A DNA stretch of 8,552 nucleotides, from assembly GCA_946885665.1 (NCBI GenBank), contig CAMPGT010000168.1:1-8552 (forward strand). The letters run 5' to 3'. Shown here piece by piece: positions 5,208-8,552 of the stretch (position 1 is its first letter; each line of letters begins with the position of its first letter). The translations under genes were made by a program, and so were the position numbers. The DNA comes from an uncultured Chitinophagaceae bacterium. Its GTDB lineage: Bacteria > Bacteroidota > Bacteroidia > Chitinophagales > Chitinophagaceae. The notes under the pieces are model-generated. The model was given only the letters and a program-made list of their open reading frames with translations, did not search any database and was not told where the DNA came from.

Positions 5208-5762
5208 ATGAAACGGACAATGATTCCAGGACTTTTGGTCCTTACGGTCTGCGGTCTTTTTGCGTTTCGTTCACATTCTTCCAGGTTTTTCAGCAAGCGG
5301 CTCTTCAGTTCGGGCCCTACCGGCAACGTATATGTGATCGTTGACAAAAGCGATTACGGCATGCATGTTTATGACGACATAGGATGGTACGCCACCTACC
5401 CCGTTGTGTTCGGCAATAAATCGCTTGGCGATAAAATGATGGAAGGAGACAGGAACACGCCGGAGGGGACCTTTAAGATCGTGAGCAAGGTGCCGAATCA
5501 TAAATGGCACAAGTTCATGGCGCTGGATTATCCCAACGACGAAAGCTGGCGAAAATTCCGGCGCAGAAAAACGATGGGGGTTATTCCGCAGTCAGCGAGA
5601 ATAGGAGGCGGCATAGGCATACATGGCACGTGGCCCAGGGACAATATTGTGGTGGATGATTATACCAACTGGACCGCCGGGTGCGTATCACTCAAAAACG
5701 CCGATCTCGATGAAGTGTATTCGTTCATGCAGCAGGGAACGAAGGTCATTATCAGGAAGTGA
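5208..5762 (+). CDS. L,D-transpeptidase family protein (YkuD domain)
   Basis: The protein has 184 residues. A hydrophobic N-terminal segment (MIPGLLVLTVCGLFAF, 5-20) exports it or anchors it in the periplasm. The YkuD catalytic domain spans ~40-183: NVYVIVDKSDYGMHVYDD opens the domain, DRNTPEGTFKI (81-91) is the family GDxxTPEG-like motif, and the active site is GIHGTWP with His139 followed by TAGCVSLKNAD with nucleophile Cys159. Such enzymes make 3-3 cross-links in peptidoglycan or attach proteins to it; which reaction applies cannot be told here. No LysM or peptidoglycan-binding domain is present, so this is a minimal form. The ATG at 5208 is chosen because it precedes the hydrophobic segment. 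It lies 151 bp after the beta-barrel gene, so it may have its own promoter, though I see no convincing box. It converges on acs across a repeat-filled gap. Confidence 0.88.
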   Translation: MKRTMIPGLLVLTVCGLFAFRSHSSRFFSKRLFSSGPTGNVYVIVDKSDYGMHVYDDIGWYATYPVVFGNKSLGDKMMEGDRNTPEGTFKIVSKVPNHKWHKFMALDYPNDESWRKFRRRKTMGVIPQSARIGGGIGIHGTWPRDNIVVDDYTNWTAGCVSLKNADLDEVYSFMQQGTKVIIRK

Positions 5763-5767
5763 AGGGC

Positions 5768-5788
5768 GTGAATGGGTAATGGGCAATA
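5768..5788 (+). repeat. Three inverted heptads after the L,D-transpeptidase gene
   Basis: GTGAATG, GGTAATG and GGCAATA lie in 7-bp phase, starting 5 bp after the stop codon. They run opposite to the ten heptads at 5900-5969, as in the composite at 1230-1399. The remaining 68 bp to the core shows nothing recognisable. Confidence 0.65.
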
Positions 5789-5856
5789 GTTAAATGGCTT
5801 TTCCGCGATGCGCCGTATTGAGGTATATTGTTCTTTTGTTATCGTTTATGGCTTGT

Positions 5857-5897
5857 CCACCCCCGGCGCTTCGCGCCACCCCCGCCAGCGGGGGAAA
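5857..5897 (-). repeat. Double-hairpin core repeat, full copy 4
   Basis: This 41-bp core is identical on the minus strand to the copy at 77-117. It sits in the convergent gap between the L,D-transpeptidase gene and acs and is joined by an AG linker (minus strand) to a ten-heptad array. Transcripts from both sides would carry the hairpins. There are no T-tracts, so termination is possible but not shown. Confidence 0.92.
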
Positions 5898-5899
5898 CT

Positions 5900-5969
5900 C
5901 TTTGCCGCTTGCCCTTTCACCTTTGCCCTTTGCCCATTCACCTTTGCCGTTTCACCTTTGCCCTTTGCC
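5900..5969 (-). repeat. Array of ten heptads downstream of acs
   Basis: On the minus strand the units are GGCAAAG twice, GTGAAAC, GGCAAAG, GTGAATG, GGCAAAG twice, GTGAAAG, GGCAAGC, GGCAAAG: ten units, 70 bp, no phase break. GTGAANN occurs here as a second unit type and is also found in the inverted arm at 5768. The array ends 11 bp from the acs stop codon. Confidence 0.9.
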
Positions 5970-5980
5970 TATTGGCGCCT

Positions 5981-7894
5981 CTAAACCTTCCCCGTCTTAA
6001 TCTCCTCTACCACTCCCGGATCGAGCAGCGTGGTAGTGTCGCCAAGGTTCTTCATCTCGCCCTCTGCAATCTTTCGCAGGATCCTGCGCATTATTTTTCC
6101 GCTCCGTGTTTTAGGAAGTCCATTCACGAACTGAATTTTATCCGGCTTGGCAATCGCCCCAATCACCCTCGCCACTGTTGAGCAGATATCCTTGCGCATA
6201 AGCTCGGCATCGTCGGGTGGCTGCGAGCAGATGACATAAGCATAGATGCCCTGGCCCTTTATGTCGTGCGGAAAGCCCACTACGGCACTTTCCACCACGC
6301 CGGTGTGCATGTTGATCGCATTCTCCACTTCTGCGGTACCAATCCTGTGACCGCTTACATTCAGCACATCGTCCACCCTTCCGGTAATCCTGTAATGCCC
6401 CTCTTCGTCTCTCAGTGCACCGTCGCCGGTAAAATAGAGATCGTCGTAAGAGGCGAAATAATTTAACCGGCACCGCTCATGATCGCCATAAGTGGTTCGG
6501 AGAATACCCGGCCACGGAAAACGCATGCACAGGTTGCCCGTTACGCCATTACCCTCGATCACCTGGCCCTTTTCATCGATGAGAACAGGTTGTACCCCGG
6601 GTAACGGCAAAGTGGCGTAAGAAGGTTTTGATGGCGTAATTCCCGCCAGGTTGGAGATCATGATGCCGGCCGTTTCGGTTTGCCACCATGTATCCACTAT
6701 CGGGCATTTCTTCTTTCCTATTTTTTCATCGTACCAATGCCATGCTTCCTCGTTGATGGGCTCTCCAACGGTGCCGAGTACCCTCAACGAGCTCAAATCG
6801 TGTTTTTCCACAGGCTCCGTACCATAGCTCATCAGCGAACGGATGGCCGTTGGCGCCGTGTAAAGAATATTCACCTTGTATTTGTCGGTAATATCCCAGA
6901 ACCTGCCGGCATCGGGCCATGTAGGAATGCCTTCGAAGATCAGCGAAGTTGCGCCCGCGCTCAGCGGCCCGTAAACAATGTAGCTGTGGCCGGTGATCCA
7001 GCCGATATCTGCGGTGCAGAAATAAATCTCGCCGGGCTTGTACTGGAACACGTTGAGAAACGTGTAATTGGTATATACCATGTAGCCGCCGATGGTATGA
7101 ACAACGCCTTTCGGCTTGCCGGTAGATCCGGACGTATAAAGAATGAAAAGCATGTCTTCGGCATCCATCTCTTCGGCGGGAAAATCTGGGTTGCCCATTT
7201 CTTCCACTTTCCGGATCTCGTTCTCCCACCACACGTCGCGCCCCTTCATCATGCTGACCGGTGTTTTTGTCCTGCTGAGCACGATTACCCTTTCCACAAA
7301 CGGGCAGCGGTCGAGCGCATCGTCGATAATGGCCTTAAGCGGAATTTCCTTGTTGCCGCGGAAGGCCCCGTCGCAGGTGATCACAAATTTTCCCTGTGCA
7401 TCCTCGAGGCGGTCGGCTATGCTGGTGGCGCTGAACCCACCGAAAACAACCGAATGGATGGCGCCGATCCTTGCACACGCCAGCACCGCGATCACGAGTT
7501 CGGGCACCATTCCCATGTAGATGCAGATCCTGTCGCCTTTTTTGACGCCGTTATTTTTCAGCACATTGGCAAACTGCTTAACCCGAAAAAGGAGTTGCGA
7601 GTAAGTGAGCGTCTGCGATTGCTCGTTCGGGTCGTTGGGCTCCCATATGATGGCGGGCGTGTCGCCGAGTTTGGCGACGTGCCTGTCAAGACAATTTTCT
7701 GTAATGTTTAGTTTTCCGCCTTCGAACCATTTAATATTCGGTTCCCTGAAATTCCACGAAAGAACTTTGTTCCATGGTTTTCTCCAATAAAACTGTGAAG
7801 CAATATCACCCCAAAAACCTTCGGGATCTTCAACACTACGTTTGTAATCAGCATGATACTGCTCCAGGCTACTAATCTGATAATTGAAAGACAT
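5981..7894 (-). CDS. acs: Acetyl-CoA synthetase (acetate-CoA ligase, AMP-forming)
   Basis: The protein has 637 residues, against 652 for E. coli Acs. It activates acetate with ATP to acetyl-AMP and transfers it to CoA, feeding acetate into central metabolism. The N-terminal ACAS domain (SLEQYHADYKRSVEDPEGFW) is followed by the ANL core: P-loop-like YTSGSTGKPKG (253-263), WITGHSYIVYGPL (299-311), LGTVGEPINEEAW (373-385), DTWWQTETAG (401-410) and the hinge region GRVDDVLNVSGHRIGTAEVE (505-524). The acetate pocket positions read I300, T301, V376 and W404; the Trp restricts the substrate to acetate. Near the C-terminus PKTRSGK carries Lys600, the catalytic lysine that is switched off by acetylation in other Acs enzymes. 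No acetyltransferase or deacetylase gene is nearby. ATG at 7894 gives the normal N-terminus. The gene is intact. Confidence 0.96.
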   Translation of the reverse strand: MSFNYQISSLEQYHADYKRSVEDPEGFWGDIASQFYWRKPWNKVLSWNFREPNIKWFEGGKLNITENCLDRHVAKLGDTPAIIWEPNDPNEQSQTLTYSQLLFRVKQFANVLKNNGVKKGDRICIYMGMVPELVIAVLACARIGAIHSVVFGGFSATSIADRLEDAQGKFVITCDGAFRGNKEIPLKAIIDDALDRCPFVERVIVLSRTKTPVSMMKGRDVWWENEIRKVEEMGNPDFPAEEMDAEDMLFILYTSGSTGKPKGVVHTIGGYMVYTNYTFLNVFQYKPGEIYFCTADIGWITGHSYIVYGPLSAGATSLIFEGIPTWPDAGRFWDITDKYKVNILYTAPTAIRSLMSYGTEPVEKHDLSSLRVLGTVGEPINEEAWHWYDEKIGKKKCPIVDTWWQTETAGIMISNLAGITPSKPSYATLPLPGVQPVLIDEKGQVIEGNGVTGNLCMRFPWPGILRTTYGDHERCRLNYFASYDDLYFTGDGALRDEEGHYRITGRVDDVLNVSGHRIGTAEVENAINMHTGVVESAVVGFPHDIKGQGIYAYVICSQPPDDAELMRKDICSTVARVIGAIAKPDKIQFVNGLPKTRSGKIMRRILRKIAEGEMKNLGDTTTLLDPGVVEEIKTGKV

Positions 7895-7974
7895 GCAAGC
7901 TTTTTTTGAAATTTATTAACGAAACTTAAAATTAATGCAGAACCGTCAGGAAAATGTAAAAATTCACCTGGGAA

Positions 7975-8005
7975 TTTTAATAAACAGCGCCGAACCCTAT
8001 ATTTG
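7975..8005 (+). promoter_or_regulatory. Candidate promoter of the small membrane protein gene
   Basis: TTTT (7975-7978, a near match to the -33 TTTG) is followed after 19 bp by TATATTTG (7998-8005), a full match to the Bacteroidota -7 consensus TAnnTTTG. Transcription would begin near 8012, at or next to the GTG chosen as start. The 108-bp gap is AT-rich and shared with divergent acs, for which I see no equally good box. Confidence 0.55.
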
Positions 8006-8011
8006 CATTTC

Positions 8012-8362
8012 GTGAAAGGTAACAAAAAACAAAATAAAAATCCCACGTTTGGCAAGCTGCTCTCAGTTTGCCTGATGATATTTTGCCTTACCTATCTCAC
8101 CAGTCTGAACTTTTTCCTTTATCCTTCCGATGACAGCGCTTCCATTGCACAGACAGAAAACGGAAAAAATTATCCTCCTTCAGGGCCCACAGAAGAAAAA
8201 TCCGGCTCATCTACCATATCCATTTCTGAAGAGATCCTTCACGAAAGTCATCCTGAATTCAACTTTGACATCAGCAATGAAATTTATCTTCATCACATTG
8301 CTGAAGCCGATAACATAGAGATGTTCCACCCGGAACTGGTTTCGCCGCCTCCCAAAGGGTAA
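8012..8362 (+). CDS. Small membrane-anchored protein, unknown family
   Basis: I do not recognise this protein. From the GTG at 8012 it has 116 residues: a short basic N-terminus (KGNKKQNKNPTFGK), one hydrophobic helix at about 17-38 (LLSVCLMIFCLTYLTSLNFFLY), then an acidic, polar tail of ~78 residues that would lie outside the cytoplasm. The tail has a Ser/Pro/Gly linker, then the histidine-containing stretch HESHPEFNFDISNEIYLHHIAEAD and FHPELVSPPPKG at the end (given in parts). The compact, proline-capped C-terminus looks like a conserved motif rather than random sequence. Start choice is open: TTG 8003 lies inside the -7 box and is unlikely; GTG 8012 fits the promoter; ATG 8075 would keep most of the helix. 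Codon use and the promoter support a real gene. What lies downstream, and so any operon partner, is outside the window. Confidence 0.6.
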   Translation: MKGNKKQNKNPTFGKLLSVCLMIFCLTYLTSLNFFLYPSDDSASIAQTENGKNYPPSGPTEEKSGSSTISISEEILHESHPEFNFDISNEIYLHHIAEADNIEMFHPELVSPPPKG

Positions 8363-8378
8363 GACGTCAGACGTGAGA
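8362..8378 (+). repeat. Left arm of a second heptad family (AGACGTG)
   Basis: AGACGTC then AGACGTG then AGA follow the stop codon of the small membrane protein gene directly. The ten bases AGACGTGAGA (8369-8378) are the exact reverse complement of TCTCACGTCT at 8488-8497 and again at 8495-8504. Confidence 0.6.
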
Positions 8379-8466
8379 AATTCTTCTTTGTATAGTTATT
8401 GATGATTTGTTGCTGTTATTCGCGGGCAAGCTTCTACTTGTTAAAGAAAATTTTGTTGCCGTTTTA

Positions 8467-8508
8467 TCTCCCGTCTCACGTTTCCCGTCTCACGTCTCAC
8501 GTCTCACG
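8467..8508 (+). repeat. Right arm: CGTCTCA heptad array
   Basis: After TCTCC the units CGTCTCA, CGTTTCC, CGTCTCA, CGTCTCA, CGTCTCA follow in 7-bp phase from 8472. It is inverted relative to the arm at 8362-8378, with about 88 bp of AT-rich spacer between. The sequence is unrelated to the GGCAANN family, but the unit length, the position after a stop codon and the inverted arms are the same. No hairpin core is present in the spacer, and the remaining 44 bp to the window edge show nothing. Confidence 0.75.
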
Positions 8509-8552
8509 ATTTATCTAATCTCAAAAAAATTCTCTGTGAAAAAGTCTGTCAA

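Noticed and set aside
5857..5897. Intrinsic terminator between the convergent genes
   Set aside because: The hairpins are strong but no U-tract follows on either strand, so it is left as a repeat with a possible 3'-end role.
5794..6181. Open frames in the gap between the L,D-transpeptidase gene and acs
   Set aside because: They are built from the core and heptads and run into acs antisense; no recognisable protein.

Overview
The window looks like a chromosomal segment of a Bacteroidota bacterium, most likely Chitinophagaceae or a close relative. This is inferred from three things. Promoter-like TAnnTTTG boxes lie just upstream of genes and most starts lack a Shine-Dalgarno. There is an ECF sigma / anti-sigma / outer-membrane beta-barrel cluster of a type common in that group. 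The encoded proteins have the flavour of the group. No phage, plasmid, tRNA, rRNA, CRISPR or transposase gene is visible.

Layout. Positions 153-2578 carry three minus-strand genes: kbl (glycine C-acetyltransferase), a RidA-family imine deaminase, and a divergent 3-hydroxyacyl-CoA dehydrogenase-family protein. Divergent from kbl, 2708-5056 carries a plus-strand operon: ECF sigma factor, one-pass anti-sigma factor, secreted beta-barrel protein. A periplasmic L,D-transpeptidase (5208-5762) follows and faces acs (acetyl-CoA synthetase, 5981-7894, minus). A small membrane-anchored protein of unknown function (about 8012-8362) diverges from acs.

The most unusual content is a composite repeat that recurs through the window. 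Its core is 41 bp and forms two adjacent hairpins, one closed by the motif GCGAAGC. Four full copies (77-117, 1287-1327, 3829-3869, 5857-5897) differ at a single position, and there are two half copies (802-824, 3784-3801). A sequence-divergent cousin with the same skeleton and compensatory stem changes lies at 3694-3738. The cores are joined, usually through a two-base AG linker, to arrays of 7-bp units of the form GGCAANN. Three of these arrays are about ten units (70 bp) long.

The repeats sit at the 3' ends of genes: next to the 3HCDH-like gene, ridA, kbl and the ldt/acs pair. One array supplies the stop codon of kbl. A cluster of five arrays/cores (3615-3903) lies inside the anti-sigma gene and is translated as roughly 95 residues. 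The core is open in all six frames, so it can enter coding sequence. Because 7 is not a multiple of 3, gain or loss of one unit would truncate the anti-sigma factor, which suggests a possible phase-variable switch. A second, unrelated heptad family (CGTCTCA) follows the last small gene in inverted arms.
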